A stretch of DNA of 64,000 bases from Hymenopellis radicata (GCA_015501595.1 JADNRX010000142.1:1-64000); one strand, 5' to 3'. Numbered from the stretch's first letter, positions 22,127 to 33,964 are shown. The notes: generated from the letters alone by a model not told the origin. Program-made: numbers and translations.

Positions 22127-22907
22127 CGTGAAGAGTGATTGGTATGAGAGATGTCGATGGTGGGAGAAGGTGGGCAAGAGGGAACTGAATGTCCTCCTCG
22201 TTCAGAGCTGGCTTTTATACGCGAAAAGACGCGCTTCTCGATGACGCACAATGACGCGCACGCGCGTCACAGCAGACAGTCTGAGTCTCATCCGTTTTAG
22301 GAAGTGTGCGGGCACTGGGCAGCGTGCTCCAAAAAATGTAGCTTGACAGACGCTGGGGTTGGCGACGCGATACCCGAGAGATATGCCTTGGACAACGAGG
22401 GGGAAAAAGGACAGCCAGGATTCTGTAGGCGTCGAGACGGCAGCGGACCTGTGGCAATTGGCGTGGCGGCCGACGCGCGATGGATCGAGCAGTCGAGCGC
22501 CTATGACGCACGAAGACGCGCAGCAATTTGGCCCTTTGGGAACGAACTGATCACTTGAATGCGTTGGAATGAGGTGCAGATTACACTGCACCTCAGCCCA
22601 GTGGCAACCATGGAGGAGTTTTGAGCGTCGTAAATGATCATCAAGTCACCTTGGTAGTTTCATTATGCACTGTGCAGATCCCGCATCCAGGTCGGCCCCA
22701 CTAGTAAGGCAGTTGAATCAGCCGTAGACGAAGAGACCCCGACGGTTTTTGCGACTTGCACGACGACTTGTTTACTCAAGACACCGCTCAATAACGAGGC
22801 CTTCAAGTCAACTTCGAGATACAGACAAGTCCAGCCGCAGAATTCCACCGACCCCTGCGTGCGTCGTATTGAAAGTCCCGCACGCACTCTTGGTTGTTGA
22901 GGAGAAC
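22127..22907. other. CsbD-like gene promoter and left flank of the large hAT element
   Basis: Apart from the TATA box there is an AGGGGG stretch near 22397 that could act as a stress-type element. From 22660 to 22907 the minus strand has a frame with GLSIRRTQGSVEFCG that joins in register, across the element, to a frame at 36139-36240 (KKDDRRPRATSVDD). This may be part of a host gene split by the element, but the evidence is thin. Confidence 0.3.
22211..22220 (-). promoter_or_regulatory. TATA box of the CsbD-like gene
   Basis: The minus strand reads GTATAAAAGC here, 85-94 bp before the ATG at 22126, a plausible position for a core promoter with a short leader. Confidence 0.6.
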
Positions 22908-23038
22908 GATCAACATAGGGTGGCGCAAGAAATGGTCGGCCGCTTTTCTTACAGGTAACTTACCTCGGGCTCCCGCAGCTGCCGGTAATTTACGCGGTAA
23001 TTTACTTGTAACTTACATCACGTGACCCATGAGCCGTC

Positions 23039-23104
23039 GGCAAATTTTGGGCGATTTTCGACAGACTGGTGACGTAGTATGTCAAAAATCGCCCAAAATT
23101 TGCC
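23039..23104. repeat. Perfect-stem inverted repeat
   Basis: The arms GGCAAATTTTGGGCGATTTT and their complement lie on either side of a short centre, within the left subterminal region of the large hAT element. It could form a hairpin of about 25 bp with one mismatch. Whether it belongs to the element or is a tiny later insertion is not clear. Confidence 0.55.
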
Positions 23105-23296
23105 GGCCGCTCAATATGGCTTTCTCGATCGACATTGCAGACATGTTAATGAGTACAGGCCCAAATCCACGGCCTATTTGCACTTGTTTGTTCCACTGAT
23201 TTCATGGCATGAATCTTGTGGACGCTGTGGGGGTCCAACACGATGCCAGATCCACAACTTCCATAGACAAAAAATGTTCAGAAACATATTTAGAAT

Positions 23297-23397
23297 GCAG
23301 CCCTGGGAGTAGAATTTTGTCTTTCTTCGTAGTTGGATCAATGTTGGAAATGCCAAATTTTTTTCGAGCATTTAAGAAAATTCTGCTCCAGGGCTGC
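23297..23397. mobile_element. 101-bp palindromic MITE-like insertion
   Basis: The ends are GCAGCCCTGG-GTAGAATTTT at 23297 and the complement of GCAGCCCTGGAGCAGAATTT ending at 23397. AT lies immediately outside on both sides. It has no coding capacity. It sits inside the large hAT element, 3' of the transposase gene. Confidence 0.5.
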
Positions 23398-23689
23398 ATG
23401 TGTATTTATCATCAGAGCTCGATGCAAGTTGTTTGAGCTGTATTGAGTGAGTGTGCGTGGTGCTACTCGGTCTGCAAGTTGTTGTGAATCAGCGTGCGAT
23501 CAGCATGTCGATCAGTCGCGTCAATGGCTTTGGACGTCGGGTCAAGGCCCCCACAGCAGCTGTTGGTCATTATTTCATGGCAAGGACATTATACTTACTC
23601 TAGAATATTTATGACAGCTAAATGTATGTGAGAATATCCCCAGAAGTCTCTGAAAGGTGAGTTTGCCATCACTTCCACCAACAGTAAAA

Positions 23690-26600
23690 CTAGTTAAAAG
23701 AGAAATCAAAATTATCATCAGCCGGTTTTACTGTAGGCTCTTCGACGACATTGTTCTCCTTCTCTGGCACTGCACTCTTCTTCCCGTTGTCCTCTGTCAG
23801 CCGAGCCAGAACTGCGGTAATGCGAGGATGTGTGATAACTGCAAACGTGTCCAAATCGAGGGGTCCGCTGACATGGGGAATGTTCTCGCGGGGTTCATCG
23901 AGCCAGCTGTCATCTTCTTCATCGTGCTCCGGAGGCTCAACAGCAGTCTCTTGATCGCAGGAAGGCTGGGGGGTCTCCTCGAACTGAACCTGTATCGAAG
24001 AGTACCGTAGTGGTGCGGATTTGTGCTTGGGCTTGACTTTCTTGATGCGGAGCTGAGAGATGTTGGTACGAATAGAGATTGATTAACGGAAGACGTACAT
24101 CATGCTCATTCTGATGATACTGGCCAACCTGAACATCGCGAGCCAAGGTTGATGCTCTCATTTGACTACGAGCACCGGATGACATTAGAGACCTCAACAA
24201 GTCACCGAGTCACCGAGTCATCTGGTGACTCGACTCGCTTCGGGCACCTCGGAGTTCGGACTCGCGTGACTCGCGAGTCACCTAAGTGCGAGTCCGGACA
24301 CGAGTCTGAGTATCAATATTCTGACGGTGAGTCATCACACGATGACTCGCTATTATTTAGAGATATATTTTAGGCAAATTTACAAAATTTTACCAAGTTA
24401 AACGGGCCCTTGGGTCGTCCAAACAAGCTATGCGCGTTATTTCCTTGCGATCCGGCGTTTCGGGCCGAGATCCGAAAGGACGCGTAAGCGTCTGATCGGG
24501 TCGCTCGTCTCGCTTCCAACCACCACCACCACCACCCAGGGAGCGACGATTGTCGCCCCTGCTGCTCTGACGATTGTCAGGCAGCCTGTGGGGTGTGGAT
24601 TTGTGGTCTGGCTCTATGCTGGACCTGCAGATGTGCTGCTGCCATCTTCGTAACAGCGGACCAGGACCAGGACCAGGACAGCGACCAGGACCAGGATGAC
24701 GACGACGACGACGCCGTGATGAGGAGGAGACGGATGATGACGCGAGTCAGAGGAGAAGGAGGACGTGACACGATGAGAAGGTGCAGGATGCGAGGAAGAT
24801 GCAACGACAACGACCACGGTCCACCACCACCACTACCACCACCACTGCCCTCACCACCACCACCACTATTGTCCTCACCTTCCCCACCACCACACCCACC
24901 CATCCTCATGCCCAGCTGACTGTCCCCGTGCCATTGCCCGGGGATGCTCGCTGCGCATGAATACTGGGGGGTGCATGGACTCGCGAGTACTCATGAGTAT
25001 CCGAAATGACTCGGACTCATGACGAGTACTCACGAGTAGACTCGCGACGACTCGCGAGTCATCGCGAGTCGAGTCCGACGCGGGTCTGAATTAGACTGAT
25101 TTTTTTGTGAGTACTCGCCTCACGAGTCGCGAGTCTGACTCGCAGATGACTCGTTGAGGTCTCTAGATGACATAGACGTAAATTTAGAGACAGTGCGCTC
25201 CTTGGGCATCGAGTTGATGCGTAACGAGTAGATCTTGATGGTGATGTACTAGGAAGGTGGGTTGTTAGAAAGACATAAGACTCGAAGATGCACATACTGG
25301 TAGTATTAGACCACCGTCCAAGCCCGCAATATTCTTATACCAGTTGAGAACGCCGAAGCAGGAAGTTTCATCAATATCAGCATCATAGGGAAACTTTCCT
25401 CGTGCAAAGAGGGCCATTTCTACTCTAAATGTCTCTACGCACTTCGCTCCGTGACCGGCCCAAGCCAGGAAGTGAGGTTGACCACCATGTATCACCTCAT
25501 TGTGAATTAGGTGACCCAGATGTGCGAAGACCGCCTTGTGTAAGGTGCGGTACTTGATGCCACGCAGATGTTCAGCGTCCGATTCGGTCATAGGTGCCGT
25601 TTCGGGCTTGAAGATTCCACCACTATCGTGCAGGTTGGCTGTATTAGATGAACAGTCAATATCAAGATTCAGACACTCGACAGAGGTCAAAGTACATACC
25701 TGGGTTCAAGTACGCGGCAACGAGGTACTCCGGAGTGTATAGATTTCCGCCAACAGAGAAAATCTGGGAGTGCCGATGGGCGATGATATCTCTGACGGCG
25801 TCCTGAACATCCTGTGGCCAGCGGCTTGTCGGTGCTTGTATAACATCAAGAATGGCATTCACCATAGCATGCCAAAGAAGATAAAAGTCGCCGGCAGTGG
25901 TGTAATTCAACTCCATGCAAGCAAGAACACGAGCGGAGGGCATTCCAATAGAAACCAACTTCCCTAGCATCATTTGAAACTGCATCGCGTCTATGTTTGC
26001 AGCCGAAGTTTCTAGATTCAGCGCGATATCATCGAAAAGATCCTGATGCTCCTAGTAGATAATCAGCATGTTGAAAGGACAGTTATCACTCTCAAGCACT
26101 TACGAATGTAAGGTTTTCGCGAGTAAAGATACGTCGGAAAGCAGGTATATTCCGTTGAATAGATCGCGCAGAGTAGGTCATAGTCGCGAATCGAGTTTTT
26201 CCAATAGATTCCAAGGCACGGCCAGTCTTGAGGTCCTTTCGAGCTACTGCGAATGAGCTGATTCCATGGTGGGACTGATGGAAGAAAGTGATTGTTGACC
26301 GAATAACCGTAATGACACGCGAAAAGTATGGAAGTTTGCAGATGTCTTTGATAAGACTGCTAACGTGATGACACCCGTCGGGGAAGATTATAAGAATGGG
26401 ATGCCTGGCACGCAGAGTGTGTCGCGAGGACAGAGTGTTCCCAGTGCTGTCGCACACTGAACCACCAAAATGTTTCGGTCCAACGCGAATCATCCCCCGC
26501 AATCAGTGATTAGTAAGCGATTCAATGCTTCTCCTCTCACCACTCACTCGGTCTACAAAATCTGCGATCCAAATAGCGGTATGAGACACATCTGTGGCCT

Positions 26601-27732
26601 CGCACGCCTCAAGAAGAAATACATTCCGATCCCCGTCGGAGACATGGCAGAGCCAGAAGGATTCGCGACCTTTCGTAGTTCCTCCATCATGCGACTCGGT
26701 GAGGTTCCATTGTGTTCCCAGCCATGCGTCTTGTTTCTGAATAACAAGAGCTAGCTCAGCTGGAATAAGCTTCTCCTCGACTCTGTCGCGCGTCGGCATG
26801 ATCCACTTGGGATCGGCCTCCTCAAGGAGCTCCCGGAACGCCCATTTTGAGACGAATCGCCCAGCCATACCACCTGCCGTTCGCAAGATAACCAACTTCT
26901 TGTCGAGCATCGCATCCTTCAGCTTGCGTTTCGATCTGGACGAGGGTTCTATGTATCGATCCAATGGGGTGCTTGGTTTAATCTTCTGTGCCACCGATAC
27001 CGACTCCAGTTCCAGTGGTGCCTGGGAGGGCACGCTGAGAAGATCCTTGCCGGCGAGGAGCTTTGCAGCAAGAGCGGCCTCCGCAGCAAGGAGTTTAGCT
27101 GCAACGACAGACGGAGCCTCTGCAAGGAGCAGCTTGTTCGCAGCGGCCGTGATCTCTGGATCCACTCTGGGACAAATCTGCGCATGCGAGAACACTCGCC
27201 GGCTAGTCCTTATCGCGTGGAACTCTCGACACCCTACCCCTCGACATCGCCAGCCCTCGACATCGGGAGTGGCTCGCTTATGCGACCACACCGTAAACCT
27301 GTCCATATTTGGGTCTAAACCGCGTCCGCCTTTCACATTTGGTCGTTCTGTGTCCACAAAATCGTAGTCGTCCTCCTCCTCCTCTCCATCATCATCTATT
27401 TTCCGTTTCTTGTTGACTCTTTTCTTTCCATTCTTCTTGAAATCGTCAACTTCCCTCTCCTTCGGCATAACACGATCGAACAGACGTTCAAAAGCGGTCT
27501 TCTTGGATCCATCGGCATTAGCATCGACTTGTGTTCGCGTTGACTGTGTCTTGGGTAGCGCGTTCGACACTGCCTTCTTGGACTTTGACTGTGTCTTGGG
27601 CGGCGTGCTCGGCACTGCCTTCTTTAGCTTCGAAGCCACAACCAGTTCGAACGAGTCGGACAGGACCTCAACATCACTATCATCCGCGTTATCCATGTCA
27701 ACATCTTGGTAATTATGATCGATTCCCTGCAT
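23690..27732 (-). CDS. hAT-family transposase with BED-type zinc finger
   Basis: Exons are 27732-26541, 26456-26104, 26051-25700, 25638-25298, 25248-24099 (containing the 980-bp insertion and one extra 8-bp copy) and 24052-23690; without the insertion they sum to 2763 nt, a whole 920-residue frame. Order: disordered acidic/Lys-rich N-terminus with a KKRVNKKRK nuclear signal; a BED-like finger (RCRGVGC then H-x5-H); the RNase H-like core with LTESHDGGTTKG, VSVCDSTGN, CHHVSSLIKDI and ESIGKTRFATM; and the hATC region with INSMPKERTVSKFT. These match fungal hAT transposases, which cut and paste DNA and leave 8-bp duplications. The acidic tail after the hATC region is extra. It may be translated as one protein with the Ulp1 part upstream, because an intron can join them. 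It is broken by the 980-bp element at 24186-25165. Confidence 0.88.
24186..25165. mobile_element. 980-bp non-autonomous hAT-type element in a transposase exon
   Basis: The ends are TAGAGACCTCAAC at 24186 and its complement ending at 25165, flanked by a perfect 8-bp duplication GATGACAT at 24178-24185 and 25166-25173. The interior is non-coding: ACTCGCGAGT-type palindromic units near both ends, an ACGCGTAAGC at 24480-24489, GAC repeats and a CCACCA tract. Both ends are closely similar to the ends of the 6546-bp element at 29319-35864, so this looks like an internally deleted sibling. Taking it out with one duplication copy joins TSMSS to GARSQ in frame in the transposase. Confidence 0.93.
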
Positions 27733-27758
27733 TAACGCGTTAAACTAACCCACTCTAT

Positions 27759-28580
27759 TTAGATAAATTTAGGAAAACACACCGGTGATGCCATTAATGA
27801 TAATCCTGTCCCTTCGGCAACTCCTCTCATCTCAGCAAGATAAAAAACAATTCGATGGAGCCACTCTGCTCGATATCTGCTGCATTGATCGCCAACCAGC
27901 AGCGGAATCGTAGGATCAGCGAGGTGATGCACCGTACTGACCGCATGTAACCCGCAAGACGTACTGTCCTTCTGTACACTTCCGGATATCGTGTCGCCAA
28001 GCCCCACCCACTCGGGAATGAATAGCTCAAGCCACCATCGAAGGATCTCCACGACGTCTGTTGGAATCGAGTAGTTGAGGGAATCCCAGTGCGCAAGAGA
28101 CCTCTCTGTGCCATCAATGATGATCGTTATCCAATGGTTCCCTCTAGTTTCTGTCTCCGGTACGTGTGCGTTACCATCCTCGCCGATTTGGACATTTACG
28201 ATAAAGATCAGCTTGCCTAATATGCCACTGGCGAGTGCTTCTCCTAGTTTTGACGCCGGAGGGCGTCTCAAACCCATAGCCTCGTTCTCAGCACGTCTGC
28301 CGTACTGCCTGATGAGAGACTCGAAGAAGTCTGTCCGAGCCACCTCTACAGTCGTTATATTTTTGGCAAGGAGATCGTTTCGCACAATGGTAAGCATCTG
28401 ATTGATGTTGACACCAGCTAACCAAAGATCTGTGTAACAGAATCTAAATCGTGTCGCCCGTTGCATTTGCTAGGTCGTTGGGGAGGAGCAAGTTCCAGGG
28501 AAATGCGATGAGAGGAGGAATAACGGCGGCGGCGATATTCGGATGATGCACGTTTAGCATGGTAAGCCCTTTTGTCTAGA
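27759..28580 (-). pseudogene. Ulp1/C48-type cysteine peptidase domain
   Basis: The minus strand encodes a SUMO/deneddylase-like C48 fold: GNHWITIIID (catalytic His), then HWDSLN (Asp) and QKDSTSCGLHA (oxyanion Gln candidate and nucleophile Cys), preceded by CYTDLWLAGVNINQML. Ulp1 domains of this kind often accompany eukaryotic DNA transposons. Upstream, MLNVHHPNIAAAVIPPLIAF is in another frame near 28449, so one base seems lost or gained, and a TAG at 28576-28578 interrupts QNL-TKGL. Downstream, ASP at about 27784 is followed by GTGTGT and, 59 bp on, by ATGCAG; removing this as an intron joins MASP in frame to GIDHNYQDV of the transposase. So peptidase and transposase may form one protein. 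The stop at 27759 is then inside the intron. Confidence 0.8.
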
Positions 28581-28718
28581 GATTTTGCGAGTGTACAAGC
28601 TGATACTTGTATGCCCAGACTGCAAGCATCCAGCTTGGTAGCGTGAACAGGGTACAGTCGCCAAGGGAATCGTACTCGTATGTGAAAGCCACCGTAGGGA
28701 CTCCAATCTCGTGCAGAC

Positions 28719-28955
28719 TACTGTACTATTTCGATCAATTCGTCATGCCATGTGACCTGTGATCGGCATGACGAAAATTTGGTTTCGTCAGATTACCATA
28801 TATGGTAATAGCCGACGCGGCGGAGCTGCATCGGGAGGCCAGCGGGGGCCCTGCCGGGGGATTTTTCGCCAAATTTGCTGTGACCTTGGTGACATTTCGT
28901 CAGATCGCGGGTCCTTGTGACCTGTGACCGACGAATTGATTGAATTAGTACAGTA
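28719..28955. mobile_element. 237-bp MITE with TA duplication in the peptidase gene
   Basis: The terminal repeats TACTGTACTATTTCGATC and, complemented, TACTGTACTAATTCAATC lie at the two ends, each starting with the duplicated TA. The interior holds an inverted copy of a CATGCC-GTGACCTGTGA block and a palindrome TACCATATATGGTA. It belongs with the MITEs at 3965 and 33965. It lies in an exon, and excision leaving one TA restores the reading frame. Confidence 0.8.
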
Positions 28956-31900
28956 ATAGCAGCTTGCAGATATCCGTTCAGTACAGGAATGGATGGAAGC
29001 ACTGTCTTGGGAAGCAGGGAGAGGATATTTTTGGAAAGTGGCTGTTCCTCGGGAGCAAATGTAACAACAATGGTATCATCAACGATGAGGTCTCCAAGGT
29101 CGAATGCTAGTACAACTTGTAGAGGACAGGATTTCGGAGGCAATAGAACTCCATAGAAATGGGCTGGAATGGGGCTCCGCTTTTGCAGCGTAGCCAATGC
29201 AGTGTGATTAATGCGATGCTCCGCGAGCTCATGAGTCCTGTTTTAGAAAGGTTTGTTAGCCGTAGAAGTGCCTGCAAGGATAAGTAAACATACATCTTTC
29301 GCGACTTGCACTCAGGACTAGAGACCTCAACGAGTCACCGAGTCACCGAGTCATCTGGTGACTCGACTCGCTTCGGGCACGTCGGCGTTCGCACTCGCGT
29401 GACTCGCGAGTCAGGGTACGAGTCTGAGTATTGCTTTTCGGATGGTGAGTCATCACACAATGACTCGCACATATTTAGATATGTATTTAAACTAAATTTA
29501 CAAATTTTTTGCAGAGCAAACCATCCGCAACGTCTCGAGAACGAGACGTGCGCGAATATCTCACCCAATCCGGCGACTCGGGCCGAGTCCCGAAGCGACG
29601 CGTAAGCGTCTGATCGGGTGATATCTCTGTACCTCTTACCATCACCACGAGCACCTGGGGAGTGACGATTGTCGCTCCCGCTGCGCTGACGATTGTCAGC
29701 CAGCTGTAGGGTGTGTTTTTGGCCTCGGCTTTGTGCCGGGCCCGCTGCTGCTGGCTCTGCCATCAGGAAACGGTCTGTGGGCCAGAGGCTGCCTGAGTTG
29801 ATTACTGCTACAGTCATTAACCAGAGGGCATTGAGTTGTCCAAGGACATCTTTGGCTGTCTCGAGGCTGAGACTGCCATAATGACAAGCTTGAGTTACCT
29901 TGAGGCCCTTGAGCTTACTCAAAGCTGACTCAAGGAACAACACCTCATAACCTTTAACTCACGACAACTCTGGTATACTCAAAGGTAAACAATATTACAG
30001 TCAGTTCCTCCGAACACCTCAAGGATCTCAGGAGAAAAGCTGAAACTCGAGGCTGCCCATAGAACACTCGCATTGCATTAAAATCAGCCACATCCACTAC
30101 ATAAGAACTTACGATATATGTGAACGTACAAAAAGAATAGGAACACATGCCAAGAAACTGACAATGATCGCTGTTTCGCGCAGGCACTTGCAGCACAATA
30201 GTACCACCAGTATACCAAGCCCGAAATCACAACCAGCCAGTTCATATTTGCAGACTCTGCTCAACAAATGTCCACCGGCCCACCTCTGTCTATAGAGTAT
30301 TGCTGCCTCGACCAAGAAGGCATACGCGTTTGTAAACCGTCTCATTCTGAAAGATACGGCATCCTGATTCACGGCCTCGGCTTGTGCATCCGCCTTACTC
30401 ACGCGAGAATCGTTCGCCTACGGCGTTCATCCAGACGAACAGCAATCGGGGAAGAAGACGAGGACGGGTCAGGAGTAGGATGCGGCACAGACCTGACTCG
30501 CTTACGGCTCGAGCTCGCCCCACCAGATGGTCAAGTGTGATGCGTTTATGGGAGAGGATTGCACAGCGGCGGAGATAGGCGAGTGGGTCGCGCGCTAGGC
30601 GTCTCGGTGGCTGTTACGGTCGACCCGCCTGTTGAGCGAGAGTAGCGGACTGGATGATAGCGGGAAGGGATGATGGTGGCTGCAGGAAGATGAACGGCGC
30701 GGCGGCAGTCGTCGCTGAAGCCAGGAAGACGTGAGAAGTAGGCTACATAATGGTTGGTAAGTAGCCAAAATAAAACTAAATGGCACACATACCGAATGAG
30801 TAGCCGGATGCGTCGTCGGAGCCGCAAACAAAATCCAGTTGCCCCTCCGAATCGCAAGAATCGGACAACAAGGGACCATACGAGGGCCCGAATTGTTGGG
30901 TACGTAGACGAGGGACAAACCACTCTTGTCGTCGTTATACGCGGCAAATGGGTCATTGCTTTGATGTCGGATTGGCGTCGGTCGTAGTGCATTGTAGGTC
31001 GTAAAGCGGGGTCACCGCAGTAGCGGCGCGGAAGAGTAGCACGAAGGCTGCGCAGTCTTTTTCGATGAGAATGATTAAAAGATTAGAAAAAAGACGCACC
31101 TGGCCGTGGAATGATCAGTAACTCGTTCTCCGCAAGTGGCAGAGGCTGCAGATCCTCGTTTCGCTGTCAATGTTCGCCCCTGTTGGAAGCTGTACGCGCG
31201 GGAACGATGTAACGAGGGAAAAGGCCAGTGGTGTTTGCTAAGTAGACTCAATGAGATTTTTTTGGGGGAAAAAGTTAGAAAGGACGCACCTGCAAGCGCA
31301 GAACCAGTACGAACTCGGTCTGCATAGTCTCTTCCATGTCTACAAGCCCGTCGTCCTACTGTCTGCATCGCCTCGCTGATGTCGGAGGGCTTACGCGGCT
31401 CCTTGTCATTGTTCTGGTGGTAGCGACGTTGTCGCCTGTATATCAGACAGAGCGGCCTCACTACGAGGGCTTACGCGTGGGTCCTGGTGGTGGGCGACGA
31501 CTCAAAGTCGATCGCGGGGGAAATACTTGATGGTTGCGGAAGATGGGAGTGATGCATGCTGCCCACGTTGGTGGGACTTACGCGTCGTTGATGGTCCCAT
31601 TGCCCGGGCGCTGTGGTGCCACTCATTGTAATTCTGGTCGCCGTAAAGGGTGACGAGAGCTAAAGAAGGCAGGTTGAACAGAAAGGTAAGCATAATTCAA
31701 CCAAAATTACGCACGTCTTGGGCTGGACGTGCCCACAACGCCAGCCCGAATCCTGACTCCTAACCTGGATGTAGGGGCTAAAGCCAGCATCGTGAAGAGG
31801 CGCTGTCGTTCAGAGTCAGTGCTCCGTGGTCGTCCTCCGAGCAGGCGAAAAACTCCGTATAGGTGGACTGTCCGGGGCAGGACAGTAGCAATACTGCCGT

Positions 31901-32192
31901 CGTCGTCCTTCGCCGTTGCTCGCTGACCTTGGTGGGCGGGTCTCGCATCCAGCTCCAGAGACGACGCAAAGTCGGCCTCCCTGACACCGTGCGACGACTC
32001 AAGGTCGGTCGCTGGTATCGACTGCTGCCCGTCGTCTGGGGCTTACGCGGCGGGAGATTTTTGGGTTGTTGTTGTCCTTCTCGTAGTCCAGAGTGGAAGA
32101 GGAAAGCGCACAGGTGGTGCAGGAGGCTGTTCAGGAAATGAGGCGTCGAAATCAGGAACATGGTGGTGGTTAGACACAGAGAGACGACTTCG

Positions 32193-32545
32193 ATCGCTGT
32201 CCGGATAGTTCGGATCGGTCATCCGATCACGAACGGAATGAGCTCGTCGACGCTCGGGACAGCGACGACGGGCTCGGAGTTATTATTTAAGTGTCGGGAT
32301 CTCATGCAGGATACTGATATTATATGTACCAATAGAATTTTAGGTAAGAATATTGCATATAGACATGAAATTGAGCTTACGTGGAGAGTATCCCATTCGG
32401 ACAACATGAAATCGTGCGCTATAGTGCGTTAGACCTCCCCGGCTCCTCAGATTTTTGATGGGGTATACACCCCACAATAATACTGATTGAGTAGAACTCA
32501 ATTTAGGGTCCCCGCCCGTTGCGGTACCTTGTACTTGCTTGAACG
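32193..32545. repeat. Dispersed 350-bp repeat, second copy of 7484-7845
   Basis: The two stretches share long words in the same order and orientation, including GGATCGGTCATCCGATCACG, TGAGCTTACGT, TATCCCATxC, CCTCCCCGGCTCCT and CTCAATTTAGGGT. No coding capacity is apparent, and no TIR or flanking duplication was found for it. Confidence 0.7.
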
Positions 32546-33964
32546 ATCCATTTGCACAAGGCCTGACATGGCTCCTTGTGATCGGTGCTCGATCTTACTC
32601 TCTCACCAACACCATCTCTCGATGCCTGGGCCCCGACGACCCGACCTTGCGACGCGGGTTTTCCATGTGTCCTTATCCTCACATCTGAATATTTTTCTCT
32701 CTTTCTTTTCATGCATTCGCAGGCTTGAAGAGCCCCGGCGGCCCCGCTGGACGCGTAAGCCCTCCAACGAGGCTGCAAAACTTCATACACAACGACAGCG
32801 ACCACGGCGGGGCAGAGCAACCTGGTGAATCTAATGCTATGCTGTCTGCTGACAGTTGGTATCTTCAAGGTGCGCTTTTTTGTTTTATTTTGATGATTTA
32901 CTTTCATTGATTACTAGGACAACAATTACGATAGCACGACAACAACGTCCTGACAACGATCAGGACGTGAGGACCATTACAGACGACAACGGCACCCTCA
33001 GATGGGCTTCCGGAGAGCGAAGGCTGAAGGAATGAATGCTGCAGGAGGATTGGAGTGCCATTGTTTGCTGCAATGCGGCGCTGCTTGGTCCGTTACTCTC
33101 TTTCAATTTTTTCCCTCTTTTTTTGGCTGAACCCTGTTGACATCCGTTTCCACCGTTGCCGCCATTCCCTCAGGCTCCTTCTCACCCAATTCCTGCACGC
33201 ACAAAATCTGCGAAGTTCATTTTGCCGCCGGCACTTGAGGCCACGTCAGCCTCACGTGCCAGTTGGTTTAAATTCCGATCGGACGGAAGTCCTCTACTCC
33301 TTCCACCACCGCCACCACTGCACGACTTCCCTTAGTTAATCACTCGTGAGTCGTCTCTTCCTCTCCCGTGCTAGTCTTCATCTCTGTTCTGATACAGGGA
33401 TAGACGGCTGCCACGTAAGCCCTGAAGTTCGACACAGGCAGTACTTTTCACTCGGCGACGAACGCCCGGCTGCAGGCTTTGGCAAGAGCATGGGGTGGAG
33501 AGATGGATGCTGTTCTGTCCGCAGACGGGCTGCATTGCCTTGTGCGTCTTGTCTGCTTCAATTCTCCTTGTCTGACAACAGCGATAGTTACGCCATGTTT
33601 GCCGTCACGACAACGATGACCGCGACACCACGCTCAACCGCGGGCCCACTCAGAGCCAGGCCGACCTTGAGCAGGGCTTTGTGGGCCCGTGGTTAGGATG
33701 GGGTGCCGTCTTCAGAGGGCTGCAAGGCACAGGCATTCCGCACTTGATCGGTGCGTACATTCTTCGCTGCATGTCATTTATCTTCTCTACTCTGATTCAC
33801 TGCATTTGGGAAACTACGGCACTGACTCTCCCCTCCCGACATTCGCGCAGTCCGCAAATGCTACGTAGACATCACGTGCTGGTTGACTTTTGTTGCCGTC
33901 TGGATTCAGCGTATCTTGTCACTACCATCACCTCTATCCTTCTGAACGATGAAGGTATGTTATT

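Noticed and set aside
29335..29943. 202-residue minus-strand frame
   Set aside because: It runs across the left end of the 6.5-kb element and is matched only by the end of its 980-bp sibling, so it is element DNA and not a gene.
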